Made by a program: the position numbers and the translations under genes. A DNA stretch of 64,000 bases from Chondrosia reniformis (lineage: Eukaryota > Porifera > Demospongiae > Chondrillida > Chondrillidae): contig OX359195.1 of assembly GCA_947172415.1 (NCBI GenBank), forward strand, positions 8,115,001-8,179,000. Direction: 5' to 3'. The notes below the pieces were generated by a model, which was not told where the DNA came from, searched no databases, and was given only the letters and a program-made list of their open reading frames with translations. Positions 37,801-53,268 of the stretch are shown here, one piece after another. The stretch's first letter is position 1. Each line of letters opens with the position of its first letter.

Positions 37801-40800
37801 GGTTTGCCATGGTGATACATGCCATCGCTCTATATATCACTGAATACATAGCATATGTAGCATACTGTTATATTAGGAAATTGAGCTTTTTTGTTTTGGA
37901 ACGTGTTCCCCCCTTATTGTACTATCTTGATTGTTAAATGATGCCTACATATGTATATATGCTGTGTTTAAATCCCTCTCTTCTCCTCCTCTCTCCCAAC
38001 TCACCAACTCACTCACCATACACTCATCCACACCATATAATCAGATAACCACTTTAGAGGTACTTCTGAGCGCAGCCACTAATGTCAAGCTCCGATACGC
38101 CAACATGACACCAGATGATGCAAGAGCATTAATGGTAATGCTGACTGTACATACGTATGCAATTCTGCGAAATTTCATGCAATTGTTTGCCATTTCCTTC
38201 ATTTTTGACATCTGATGACTTCCTAATACCCTAGTAAATGCTTAACTTGCTTAACTTGCTTGTGTGGTAGCGTGTCAAAGTTATGACATCAATCTGTACT
38301 TTAACCTACGGATAAACCCTACTCCTATCCTCTCCCATCCACTGTTCTCCCATCCACCTCTCTCCCATCCACCACTCCCACATCCACCACTCTCCCATCC
38401 ACTGTTCTCCCATCCACCACTCCCCCATCCACCACTCTCACATCCACCACCTCTCTCACATCCACCACTCTCCCATCCACCACTCTCCCTTCCACCACCT
38501 CTCTCACATCCACCACTCTCACATCCACCACTCCCACATCCACCACTCTCCCATCCACCACTCTCCCATCCACCACTCTCACATCCACCACTCTCCCATC
38601 CACCACTCTCCCATCCACCACTCTCCCATCCACCACTCTCACATCCACCACTCTCACATCCACCACTCTCACATCCACCACTCTCACATCCACCACTCTC
38701 ACATCCACCACTCTCCCTTCCACCACTCTCCCATCCACCACTCTCACATCCACCACTCTCCCTTCCACCACCTCTCTCACATCCACCACTCTCCCTTCCA
38801 CCGCTCCCCCATCCACCGCTCTCCCATCCACCATTCTCCAATCCAGTTTGCAGCCAGGTTCATAATGGTCAATTGATTTTCCACTTTAAGTATGTGCTCC
38901 CAATTATATTCCATTAGCAATCAAATGTATCTCAAGTTTCCAGCTAAGCATGTATTTAATAAGCACTTAACCACTCCCAGCGTGATTCGCCTCCTAGGGC
39001 CTCTGCCATTGTGTGCTGTAATTGAACTGATTAATCATGGAATAATCACATGCTAATCAGACAACCAGATAACCACTGCACTGCACAGCCATCCCTAGCT
39101 GTGTGCTAAAGACATGACTGCCATGTGACCTGTTGCTTGGTTACCTCATAATCTCTGATCTGGATGTGATAGGCTTGTGATGGGAGAGTGGGATAGAGAG
39201 GAGAGTTGGTAGACCTAAATAGGCCATCACATGACATGTTGGACTGTGAAGGCACAGCCCTTAATAGGCCAGGACCAACTCCAATGTTGTTTCAGAGCAC
39301 TTCCTGTTTGTTTGAACCTTCTCCCAATGAATCCACATTAATTGTATTCATGGAATTCACCTGATCAGACTGACCTTTTTGCATTCAAATCTTTTCTGTT
39401 CTGATTTCTCTTTTTCAGATTTCAATTCAGTCTCAAACCAGTGATACTGGCCCTCAGGGAATTACTGCTACTACTAATAAGTCAAGGTCTGTATTTGGTG
39501 GGTGGGGCCAGCAAGCCACGCCCTCAACAAGCGCTAAATACACCCAATCATCAGCACTCCCTTCATATGGAAGCACCATGGCCCCAGCACCATCTGGTGA
39601 GTGTGTGCCCTGTGTTCATTTCTGCTCCTGTGGGTGTGGCTAAAGTGTTGCTTAGTAACAATATTAATATGATAATACATGCAGTTCCTTTTAAGGTGTG
39701 TACTATGTAATGAATTGATGGTGTTAATTGATCTTTAATACTCCTGTGGGTGTTTACCAGGACTTTAGAGGTTAATAAAATTTGTGAATGTCTGTTAAAG
39801 TGTAAAGGACAAGCTTATTGAATGGATAATCTTATATTGAATTTAAAATTAAGAGTAAAGAATGCATTAAATTGAATGAGATATTTCTTGGTTATGAAAG
39901 CTACAATAGGTTTAGCTGGGGTAACCATGGCAACATTTGTGGGTTATTTGGTTTACTGAAGAGGTATGTGGTTCTTTGCATGAGTAAATCTTTGAAGATT
40001 AGACACTAATTAAGAGACCACAGAGATGAACCAATGAACCTGAATGTCTAATATGAATAGCTGATATAGGGAGGTGCCTGATGTAGAGAGGTGCCCGATG
40101 TAGAGAGGTGCCCGCTGTAGAGAGGTGCCCGCTGTAGAGAGGTGCCCGCTGTAGAGAGGTGCCCGCTGTAGAGAGGTGCCCGCTGTAGAGAGGTGCCCGC
40201 TGTAGAGAGGTGCCTGATGTAGAGAGGTGCCCGCTGTAGAGAGGTGCCTGATGTAGAGAGGTGCCTGATGTAGAGAGGTGCCTGATGTAGAGAGGTGCCC
40301 GCTGTAGAGAGGTGCCCGCTGTAGAGAGGTGCCCGCTGTAGAGAGGTGCCCGCTGTAGAGAGGTGCCCGCTGTAGAGAGGTGCCCGCTGTAGAGAGGTGC
40401 CCGCTGTAGAGAGGTGCCCGCTGTAGAGAGGTGCCCGCTGTAGAGAGGTGCCCGCTGTAGAGAGGTGCCCGCTGTAGAGAGGTGCCCGCTGTAGAGAGGT
40501 GCCCGCTGTAGAGAGGTGCCCGCTGTAGAGAGGTGCCCGCTGTAGAGAGGTGCCCGCTGTAGAGAGGTGCCCGCTGTAGAGAGGTGCCCGCTGTAGAGAG
40601 GTGCCCGCTGTAGAGAGGTGCCCGCTGTAGAGAGGTGCCCGCTGTAGAGAGGTGCCCGCTGTAGAGAGGTGCCCGCTGTAGAGAGGTGCCCGCTGTAGAG
40701 AGGTGCCTGCTGTAGAGAGGTGCCTGCTAGAAGAGAATATCAGTTTTAATGGTTTACATTTCAATGCTGAGAAAGAGATGTCCTTTTAGACTGATTTAGT

Positions 40801-41901
40801 TAATTACCTAAGAGGAGGTTCAGCTCTAAGTGTCCATGCCTACCCTAAGTCCTGTCTATCTAGAATTAGTGTACTTTTGATTGAATGACAATCTATTACC
40901 AGAATTAGTTTGCAAACCAGTTTAAACCAGTGGGGAACATTTTTATTACATATACTTACATAGTAATAATATTTGGTATATTGACACTTTATATTTGAAA
41001 TTATTAATCAATAATCAGTTGACTTGTGGAAAGTGACTGTTATACATAGATCTGGTTTAAAAATATATCTACTGTGATCAAGGTCCTAATTAAAGACAAT
41101 AGCTTATGACTGAAGGAATATTTTAAAGCAGTGACTACTCATTTCATATTGTTTTGATGTAGAGTGTATATAGCATAGTTTACAAGACTTCCTCTGAGGT
41201 TTTACTTACTTCACTACACATGACTGCACACTAGACTAACAAATGTTTTTATTCTGAAACAGAGTTGAACATTTCTTGGAAAACTTATTGCCTGAAATTA
41301 ATAAAATAGGAAATACTCTTTATTTTGAAAGTAAACAATATATTCTCCCAAATGGACTTGTTTCCATGGAGACACATTCCCATACATACAAATATAACTG
41401 AAGTATATACATATATAGCCACTTTTGGATATAGTTATCATAATGTACAACTGTGTATGTACATGTGTTTAGGTGTCTCAAGATCAAGTGCCTCCACAGT
41501 TACAGCTCCATTTGGAACAACACAAGTAAGTGTTGAAGCGTGTTAAATGGTGCCTCACCAATTATTTACTATTAGAATTAATTCCACTGGTCTCTTGAAC
41601 TCTTTGCATATTACCCATAACTTCCTCTACATCATGAACACATCAATAGACTTCCCATGCTTTAGCAGATGACGCCTGTGGAAGTCACATTAAGAGATTA
41701 AGTGAACCTCTAACTTGTCTCCCAATATCTTATTTGAAGGTATTAAACAAGCCAATTACTGCAAGTGTCGGAAGTACCAGCAGTGAAGAGCTGGCCAAAA
41801 AGTACAGCATCCCACTGGAGGCCATTAAGGCCTTCCAGAGTAATGAATTCCAACAGGGGGAAATCCCCATTTGTGCTCCTCCAGTTGAACTAATCACTTA
41901 A
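31820..41901 (+). CDS. NUP42: Nucleoporin NUP42 (NUPL2/CG1)
   Basis: Nine exons join in frame to 428 aa: 31820-31997, 32058-32116, 32522-32916, 35695-35789, 36464-36540, 38045-38134, 39419-39596, 41473-41525, 41740-41901. The N-terminus has two CCCH fingers ([20 protein letters not shown] and [20 protein letters not shown]); human NUP42 has one. A Gln/Asn/Ser-rich region follows. Exons 4-5 ([32 protein letters not shown]) match the human block DLEEWQSSGQWMFSFYSP / GFTDISPEELRLE. The C-terminus ([15 protein letters not shown]) matches the human GKIPLKPPPLEL end that binds GLE1. Role: cytoplasmic face of the nuclear pore, activating DDX19 with GLE1 during mRNA export. Few FG dipeptides are present. 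The ATG lies in AAAATGGCG, 181 bp after the docking-protein stop. Confidence 0.92.
35790..36133. repeat. 19-bp donor-like minisatellite in NUP42 intron 4
   Basis: About 18 copies of GTACGTGTGATGGCTGATG and variants. The array begins at the first base of the intron, and the true donor GTATGTGTGATGGTTGATG is itself the first unit. Confidence 0.9.
36600..37120. repeat. 19-bp pyrimidine minisatellite in NUP42 intron 5
   Basis: About 25 copies of CTCTCCCCTCCCCCTCCAG and variants (CCACC, CCATCT, TCGAG endings). Strongly strand-asymmetric C/T; creates Pro-rich and Gly/Glu-rich false frames. Many units end in CCTCCAG, an acceptor-like string. Confidence 0.9.
38331..38845. repeat. 15-bp minisatellite in NUP42 intron 6
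   Basis: About 34 copies of CCATCCACCACTCTC/CACATCCACCACTCT variants. Period 15 keeps three frames open and gives false His/Pro/Leu- and Gly/Ser-rich proteins. Confidence 0.9.
40067..40732. repeat. 17-bp minisatellite in NUP42 intron 7
   Basis: About 39 copies of GTAGAGAGGTGCCCGCT; the interior is almost perfectly uniform, with GCCTGAT variants clustered near the left end, so it expanded recently. Gives a false 238-residue frame on the minus strand. Confidence 0.95.
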
Positions 41902-42001
41902 CTATATGATATGCTGTCATAGTATCGTGTATAAATTGCTTGCTAATATATTTATTCATTGTACACAGACACATATATACATCTGTTAGAATAATCTTCT
42001 C

Positions 42002-42007
42002 AATAAA
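42002..42007 (+). terminator. Poly(A) signal of NUP42
   Basis: AATAAA about 100 nt beyond the NUP42 stop codon. Confidence 0.6.
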
Positions 42008-42197
42008 ATGTAAGTTAAAAAAGTGGCATTGAGAAAATTTTGTAGTTAATTGCACTTGTACTGTGCAAAGGCTATGATGATAAGTGAATAATCACATATT
42101 ACATGCAGCCAAGTGCATGGCCCATGTCTTATCTTGGCTGGGGGACTGAAGTCCTATTAAATGGCAACCAGTGATCTGCAACAAAAACTTTAATTTC

Positions 42198-43096
42198 TCA
42201 TTTTACTCTTTTGCAACTTTTTAATACTTCTGTACAGTCTGTAACAATATTATATTTTGGGATAGCTTTCTTTTCTGGTCCAGTCCACTCTTGCAATATG
42301 AACAGGAGTTTCCCCTTTTCATCTGGAGCTGCCCACATGATCATTTTCTTTGCACATGTTGCAACACGTCCGACTGTGGAGAGCTGGTGGACTGTAATGA
42401 GTTGATCCTTCACTGAACACACTCTGACAACACAGCACGCATGACATACCACAGGATCTCCTAATGTGATCAGAAATGGATCAGTGAGGATGGGTGGGTG
42501 GATGAGTGGGAGGTAGGATGGATGGATAGATGAGTGGATGCAAGGGGTTAGTAGATACCTGAATATAATAAAAAGTCTCCTCCAAATTTCATACCAGAAG
42601 TGATATAAAACCCTTTGTTCCACAATTCCTTAAATACAGCATATATACTGACCTATGAAGCAGCCACAGACCCTAAACAGAACTACAGCATGTAAGTCTC
42701 ACACAAGATGGATACCTCTAAAGTAGTCTTGGGATAGGTCCAGTCTCCCTCTTCAATACCTTCCCTACCAAGTTCAGCTTGATAGAGACTGAGTACTCCT
42801 ACATACATGGAAAGGCACTTGTTGCCAAGCAACAATACCCACTACTGTGTCAGTGAAATGAAAATAACAATTTACAATAACAAACAAATGAATATCAATT
42901 TCGCCAACAGACATGAGACTACATTAAACAATAAACATGCAAATGGATAGTTACCTTTTTGCAGTAGCAAGGTAACCTCATCACGTGACAACTTCAAAGG
43001 CGGTCCAACCTCGCTGCACCTGTCAATGGTTCCCACCAAGCTTCCCATAATACGCCATTCTCTTCTTAGTCTCATTATATCTACACATCGGACCAT
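42198..43096 (-). CDS. TSEN34: tRNA-splicing endonuclease subunit Sen34
   Basis: Exons 42955-43096, 42716-42798, 42559-42652 and 42198-42460 join to 193 aa. TSEN34 is one of the two catalytic subunits of the nuclear tRNA-splicing endonuclease and cuts the 3' splice site of pre-tRNAs. The N-terminal fold (GSLVGTIDRCSEVGPPLKLS, then DEVTLLLQKG) aligns with the human GALPR...LPLLLMPEEARLLAE block. The nuclease domain reads KELWNKGFYITSGMKFGGDF, LLYSGDPVVCH, and GRVATCAKK. The catalytic triad is intact as Tyr105, His113 and Lys144, with the same +8 and +39 spacing as in the human enzyme. The human protein is about 310 aa; the long linker between the two halves is almost absent here. It is head to head with MCM3 and tail to tail with NUP42. 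Confidence 0.9.
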
Positions 43097-43261
43097 CAGA
43101 CTGTTTGTACACGTGCTGACACTAGTCTTAACTAACCATCAACGTCCCAAACAAAGACGTTCTCCGTTTTCCTATTCCAGCTAGCCCTTAGTTTTGTAAC
43201 CGCCATTTAAAATATTGTGACATTTAAGCACGTGATATTTGGCGGTACTGAGACCGGCAGG
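43097..43261. promoter_or_regulatory. 165-bp bidirectional promoter, TSEN34/MCM3
   Basis: Between the two start codons: CGCCATTT (YY1-type core, minus strand, about 43202), CACGTG (about 43230) and TTTGGCGG (about 43239, E2F-like and fitting for a replication gene 20 bp from its start codon). Confidence 0.6.
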
Positions 43262-47255
<3,994 letters not shown>

Positions 47256-47455
47256 TTGCCACAGAAACACAGTCATATATGTAATAAGGAAATTGTAAAT
47301 TTGATGTGAAGTGCTGAATTCGGTGGGAGGTTTAGAGGTCGCTATGAATGCGATTAGCGTAGGTGCGCCCAAGAGATGAAAGAAGTGAGAAGAGAGCTGT
47401 TTAAGGAAGCGCTTGTTCGGTTCAGTTGAGAACATTGCTTCTCTCAAGGAAAGAA

Positions 47456-48781
47456 ATGGTGCAAACATTTATGGTCGTCTGTTGTTTCAAGTGCGAGACT
47501 TTCCAAGTTGAACTGGTAAGGAGCTGGCAGACCTGCGCAGTCGGAAAATTTGTTCTTGTAAAGTGGCTACTTTTGCACTATCATACACGTGCGTAGATCA
47601 AAAAGAGCACTAAGTGGAAATGTAAAATTTGCGAAGAAAAACAGTCAGTGAGACAGGTATTTCCCTGTTTAGTGTAAAGTGTCTATCTTTACTATCTTCT
47701 GAAGTTATCTTGTTCCGTCGGAGGAGATAACGGCTTGTTTCTCAGCTGTATCCTTATGAAGTAGTATTAAATGTATATTTATATTGATTGATTAGTTTCA
47801 AATGTACATTTTTATGCTGAAATGCAGTCCCTTAAGCACCGAATTAATTTATAAAGTATTCCTCTGGTCTTGTACGTGGTAGATTTATGGTAAAGGTACA
47901 GCTCCAGACTGCAGAAGACATGTCCAAAAGTTAAATATGAAGAAAGGGGAAATGTTACAAAAGTATACAATTAAGTCTTTCATATAATCACCATGGTAAC
48001 CAACTAATACATGGTTATTTGCAGTATAGAGAAATCTGCACCCCCTGAACAGTATGAAGAGGAGGATCCTGTAATTAGTGAGGGGAAAGACCTAGCACAT
48101 CCTGTAATGTTGCAGACACAAGGCTCAAGCAAATGGACAGCTTTTCTAGCACCCGAACAAAATGTAAATGTTCAATTTCGGCCTTTGAAAATATCTCATT
48201 TCTTTAACCGTTGACTGTGTCATATATCCTATTCCTAAACTGTTTACTGAATACTGATTGGTGTATTTATATTGCTAGCTGTGTTTTGCACATGTAGGAT
48301 ATGAGAGAGGGAGATAGATCCGATGAAGATGGACATTTGGACATCAGTGGATATCACTTCATGTCAGACAATGTTGCGGAAATGGAGGCAGACCAAGAAA
48401 GAAGACGGAAGGAGAAAGGAATCTTTAGGTCAGTGAGCTACAGAGACCTTTTCATTATTACCAATAGTATTCAGACTGGGAGATGTGTTGCAACACCTTA
48501 TTGTGAAATCAAATTGAAATAGTTTACTGTGATAACGCTCTTAATCTATTTGATCCTACTTTAGCCGTCGTTCCTCAAAAGTTAAAATTCCAGAATCTGA
48601 AGAAGTGGTGAGTTTGACTAGGTCAAAATGGACAGACTACTTGAGTGAGTCAGACGAGAATGGTTCCCATGACGATGATGACTTCCTGTCCAGCAGCAAT
48701 CGACTGCTAGTGTCAGACAAGACTAGTGTGGCTTCATATGCCATCCAATCACACACAGAGACAATGAAACATTTTAATTAA
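47456..48781 (+). CDS. MRNIP: MRN complex-interacting protein
   Basis: Exons 47456-47515, 47597-47656, 47883-47962, 48025-48163, 48298-48428 and 48565-48781 join to 228 aa. The N-terminus (MVQTFMVVCCFKCETFQ) carries one Cys pair and KKSTKWKCKICEEKQSV the second, a zinc-ribbon-like module. IYGKGTAPDCRRHVQKLN matches the human AYGEGSGADCRRHVQKLN. MRNIP supports the MRE11-RAD50-NBS1 complex and ATM signalling at DNA breaks and stalled forks. Two later motifs, SSKWTAFLAPE and RSKWTDYLSES, repeat a Ser-Lys-Trp-x-x-[FY]-Leu pattern. The human protein is 343 aa; this one is shorter, and its tail is acidic and Ser-rich. It starts 200 bp after the MCM3 stop, on the same strand. Confidence 0.88.
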
Positions 48782-48898
48782 CAAGGAATTAATCAACTTA
48801 AATTATTTATTTTGCTCTTACTATTTCCCTTGTCTTGCATAGCTTCATGTGGCTAATTCGTGGATTATCCATTCTTGCGAAATTTTAATCCTGTGGCC

Positions 48899-48904
48899 AA
48901 TAAA
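48899..48904 (+). terminator. Poly(A) signal of MRNIP
   Basis: AATAAA 118 nt beyond the MRNIP stop and 87 bp before the first AIFM3-like start codon. Confidence 0.55.
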
Positions 48905-48990
48905 AGAGGCTACAGTTACACGAGAAAGAGAGAAATATTGAAAGATGGATATATGTACCTACATGTATTGTTTCCGGATTCCGTGACGTC

Positions 48991-51900
48991 ATGCACCTCG
49001 CCCATCTGAGATTCTGGTGCTGCGTTTCTTCGTGCGCTCAGAGGTCGTTATTCCGTCCAAGTTTATCCGGAAAGGGTCCGCTTAGTACTTTAAAGACAGT
49101 ACCAGTTCGGATCAACTCGACAACGCTATTTAGTAACTGTCTAGTTTCAGTAAGCAGTCGTTTGGCGATGGGCAATAAACATTCAGACTCGAAGACAAAG
49201 GACACTGACACGAGTGGTTCTAGCAAGCAAGAAGAGGAGTTTGTGGAGGCGGTCGCTGCAAAGACCGGGGAACTTGCCGATGGAGAGTAAGTTCTACAAC
49301 TGAATAATCAGGTATAAAATTTCTTCCTGCATTCCACGTTTTGAATCCGAAACAATGTAAAACTCTCTATTACTAAGTCATCAGTGATTCTTACGATTTA
49401 AATATATTAATACTCATAGAAGCTATGCTAGTACAGGGCATGCGGTGCGACGACCTCTGCTATTGTGTACACTTGTAGTGTGATGTGCTTCTCTCTTGTG
49501 CTAGGATGAGGGAGGTGGACCTGGGACAGGGCAAGGCCCTCCTCGTGTATCAAGATGGAGAGTACAGCGCCATTGGACACAAGTGCACACATTACGGGGC
49601 ACCTCTGGCCAAGGGTTGCCTGGGCAACGGTAGAGTGCGTTGTCCATGGCATGGAGCCTGCTTCAATATAAAGACGGGAGACATTGAAGACTTTCCCGGA
49701 CTGGATGGCATTCACAAGTTTGAGGTTGGCTGGAGAGAGCATTACTGAGAGATGGGACGTACCTCAATGCATGTTGAGATAGAATTTTGCATGTGTTGCA
49801 TGTGGATTGGGTTTAAGGATTTTCCTGTTAATCTGGTATTAATTAGTTTATTTAATTGTTCATTTGAATAATCAATTGTATTCATGCTTTGTTTGTTATT
49901 CTAAGTATGGGAAGCAATGTACAATACCATGCTCACTGAATTATTGGAAATGTTCATATTAGAAGCAGTAGTAATGGTTCCTGTGGTCATACCGCTCCCA
50001 CTTCTTAGAACAAACTGCATCTGTTAGCTGATGTACATGGTGTAGTTAGTGTAGTCAGTGATTGAGGAGGTGTGCCTTATCTGGGAGACACCTTATGACC
50101 AGTTGGTGTTACATATTTCCAGTCACAAGGGCTGGCACTGTCTGGTCCTCTGAAGGACCACGTGGGTCTGGTCAGGATTGACCTGCCAGTGTTGGTAAAG
50201 GGAAGACATAGGAGTGTACTTATTAGAGGTAGTTAGGTAGTTGGAGATGGGCTGAAATGCAGTTGGTGTGTGGATATCAGTAATGCTGAGGGTGAGTGTG
50301 ATGAAGGTCCAGTCATATTTGTACACATTGTAGGTTCGGGTTGATGAAGGTAACATTGTGGTAAAGGCTAAGAAGAGCGCACTTGAGAAGACCAAACGTA
50401 CCATGGACATGTGCGCTGCTGACAAGGAAGACAAAAGAACCTTTCTAATTATTGGAGGAGGTTTGAAATATTTCTACATTCTCTCATTGACTTCCTCTCT
50501 TCTCTACGAGCACTTGACTTCTCTTGCAGGACCTGCTGCTCAGGAGTGTGCCGAGACTCTAAGACAAGATGGGTACAAAGGTCGTATTGTCATGGCAACC
50601 AGAGAGAATGTTGGTCCCTATGATAGGCCAAAACTAAGCAAAGTGAGTTGCTGGAATATTGTACCTACAAACATGAACATGTGACTCGTGGGACTTTCCC
50701 TAGGCAATGACTGTTAAGCCAGAAGACATTGTCTTGAGGAAGCAATCCTTCTATGAGGAGAACAACATTACTGTGATGCTTAACAAGGAGGTGCGTCCCT
50801 AATTGTAGCTATTTCTTCTCCTATGGACCACACCCCCACTCCATTTTCCAGGATTCTACTCCTATCCCCCGGCATCTTCCCCACTATCCAACCAACCCCC
50901 ATCCCCCAGCTCCACCTCTCTCTCTTCCTATTGTAGGCTACAGGAGTAAACACTACTGAGAAATCAGTCAAGTTTGCTGATGATAGCACTTTGAATTACG
51001 ACTGCCTCTTCCTGGCCACTGGGTCCATGCCTCGCAAGATCCCCGTACCTGGAATAGACCTGGGGAACGTTTTCCTTCTGCGGGACCCAGTGAACGCCAA
51101 CGATATTAGTGAGGCTGCCAAGGACAAGAAGGTAGTTATGGTGGGAACTGGCTTCATTGGTTAGTTGGATATCTCAGTATATTCTGGGATATCTCTCTGT
51201 ATATTCTTGGATATCTCTGTATATTTTTGGATATCTCTGTGTATTCTTGGATATCTCATGAATTCAGGTATGGAGGTGGCAGCCTACCTTTGTGGCAAAG
51301 CTGCAAGTGTTACGTGTATTGATCTCTTGGATGTTCCGTTTTCCCCTATTCTTGGACCAGAAGTTGGCAAGGCTATACAGAAGGTATGCAGAATTTTAAG
51401 GACTAGTATACTGGAATATACTAATGTATCCTACATTTAACAGTTTCAAGAAAACAAAGGGGTAAAGTTTGAGTTGGGAGTGGGTTTGAAGGAGTTTCAA
51501 GGTGAAGACGGTAAAGTCACTGGTGTGGTACTTAGCAACGATAAAGTGGTTGAGGCAGACGTGTGTGTTGTTGGAATTGGAGTAGTACCTGCTACAGTAT
51601 TCCTCAAGGACTCTGGTCTGAACTTGACTCAGAGAGGAGAAGTGGTCGTAGATCAAGTGAGAAAGCAATTGTACACTTTACCCTATCCTGCCCCTCCCAC
51701 CTGCCACACCTTCACCTGCCCCTCCCACCTGCCACACCTTCACCTGCCCCTCCCACCTTCCACACCTTCACCTGTCACGCCTTCAGCTCCTACCTTCCCC
51801 TACTGCCACACCTTCATCTGCCCCTCCCACCTGCCACACCTTCACCTGCCCCTCCCACCTGCCACACCTTCACCTGCCCCTCCTACCTTCCACACCCTCA

Positions 51901-53112
51901 TCTGTCATGCCTTCAGCTCCTACCTTCCCCTACTGCCACACCTTCATCTGCCCCTCCCACCTGCCATACCTTCACCTGCCTCTCCCACCTCCATTCCTCT
52001 AGTATATGAAGGTAGCAGATAACGTGTATGCCGGAGGAGATGTAGTTCGTTTCCCTCTTCCACTGATTGGAGACACAGCTAACATTGGTCACTGGCAGCT
52101 AGCCAACAAGCATGGCCGTGTGGCAGCCAAGAACATGCTGGGACAAAATGTTCCCTTTGACAGTATTCCCTTCTTCTGGACTGTCTTGCATGGGAAGAGT
52201 ATACGGTATTGTGGTAGGTTAACCTGAAGAAGTCTACTGCTCTAGCCTCTATATACAATCAGTGTATATGGTAACATACCCATGGAATAGTACATATTTG
52301 TATACATACCCATGGAATAGTACATATTTGTATACATACCCATGGAATAGTACATATTTGTATACATACCCATGGAATAGTACATATTTGTATACATACC
52401 CATGGAATAGTACATATTTGTATACATACCCATGGAATAGTACATATTTATATACATATCCATGGAATAGTACATACAGTATATACCCTTGGGACAGTAT
52501 TAAATTTGGTTAATTCCCTTATAAGGTCATGCTTTGAAGTGGGATGACATCATTATCAGCGGTGACCCAATGGAGTTCAAGTTTGTTGCTCACTATGTCA
52601 AGGACAACAAGGTTTTGGCAGTTTGCAGCATGAATGCAGATCCTGCTGTTTCCACGGCAGCAGAGTTGATGTACCAGGGCAAGATGCCATCTGGAGATGA
52701 AATAAAGTAAGTTTTTAATGAAAGTGTACATACGTACCTACATTGTGTTGACCTAACCTACATTGTGTTGACCTAACCTACATTGTGCTGACCTAACCTA
52801 CATTGTGCTGACCTAACCTACATTGTGCTGACCTAACCTACATTGTGCTGACCTAACCTACATTGTGTTGACCTAACCTACATTATGCTGTCCTAACCTA
52901 CATTGTGCTGTCCTAACCTATATGGTGCTGACCTAACCTACATTGTGCTGGCCTAACCTACATTGTGTTGACCTAACCTACATTGTGCTGACCTAACCTA
53001 CATTATGCTGACCTAACCTACATTTTGTAACCTACATTGTGCTGACCTAACCTACATTGTGCTGTTTCTCAACTCCTGTAGAGAGAATCCAGGTATGCTT
53101 GCAAAACTGTGA
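48991..53112 (+). CDS. AIFM3: AIFM3-like Rieske/FAD-NAD oxidoreductase, copy A
   Basis: Exons 48991-49286, 49505-49724, 50334-50460, 50530-50642, 50704-50790, 50937-51159, 51268-51383, 51444-51656, 52003-52213, 52526-52706 and 53082-53112 are in phase. From the first ATG the product is 605 aa, with an Arg/Ser-rich, acid-free N-terminus that looks like a mitochondrial presequence. From the second ATG (49168) it is 546 aa beginning MGNKHSDSK, an N-myristoylation-type start like human AIFM3 (MGGCFSKPK). Both starts are in one exon. In 546-aa numbering the Rieske ligands are Cys67, His69, Cys86 and His89. The FAD motif GGGPAAQE lies near 155 and the NAD motif GTGFIG near 292. AIFM3 is an apoptosis-inducing-factor relative implicated in mitochondrial redox and cell death. 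The last exon reads ENPGMLAKL and stop. Confidence 0.93.
51662..51995. repeat. Pyrimidine minisatellite in AIFM3-A intron 8
   Basis: Repeats of CCTGCCACACCTTCACCTGC plus CCCTCCCA, including a larger duplicated block of about 128 bp. Two units of the same sequence sit at the equivalent intron of copy B (55109-55185), so the repeat predates or was shared by the gene duplication. Confidence 0.85.
52264..52490. repeat. 30-bp minisatellite in AIFM3-A intron 9
   Basis: About 7.5 copies of TACCCATGGAATAGTACATA plus TTTGTATACA. Absent from the equivalent intron of copy B, so it arose after the duplication. Confidence 0.9.
52737..53068. repeat. 20-bp minisatellite in AIFM3-A intron 10
   Basis: About 16 copies of CTACATTGTGCTGACCTAAC filling the intron before the last exon. 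Copy B has no counterpart. Confidence 0.9.
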
Positions 53113-53268
53113 AAACAGCAGCCAATCAATCAATTTCCTCTCAATTCAAAAACCTCTTAATTCAGATTCATAGATTTCATGAAACTCTTTCACTTTAAAT
53201 GTTTAGACTTAGTTTGCAAATGAAATTGTGTTCTCTTGTTAATACATAGTCATGATAGTGTATGGAGG

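Noticed and set aside
38264-38917. His/Pro/Leu-rich 217-codon frame and Gly/Ser-rich minus-strand frame
   Set aside because: 15-bp repeat in NUP42 intron 6.
40048-40764. 238-codon minus-strand frame resembling a collagen-like repeat protein
   Set aside because: 17-bp minisatellite in NUP42 intron 7; 51-nt protein period is only the 17-bp unit read three times.
49428-49742. Minus-strand open frames opposite the AIFM3 Rieske exons (also 53278-53697)
   Set aside because: Shadow frames; the + strand encodes conserved Rieske ligands and the two minus frames are alike only because the exons are.
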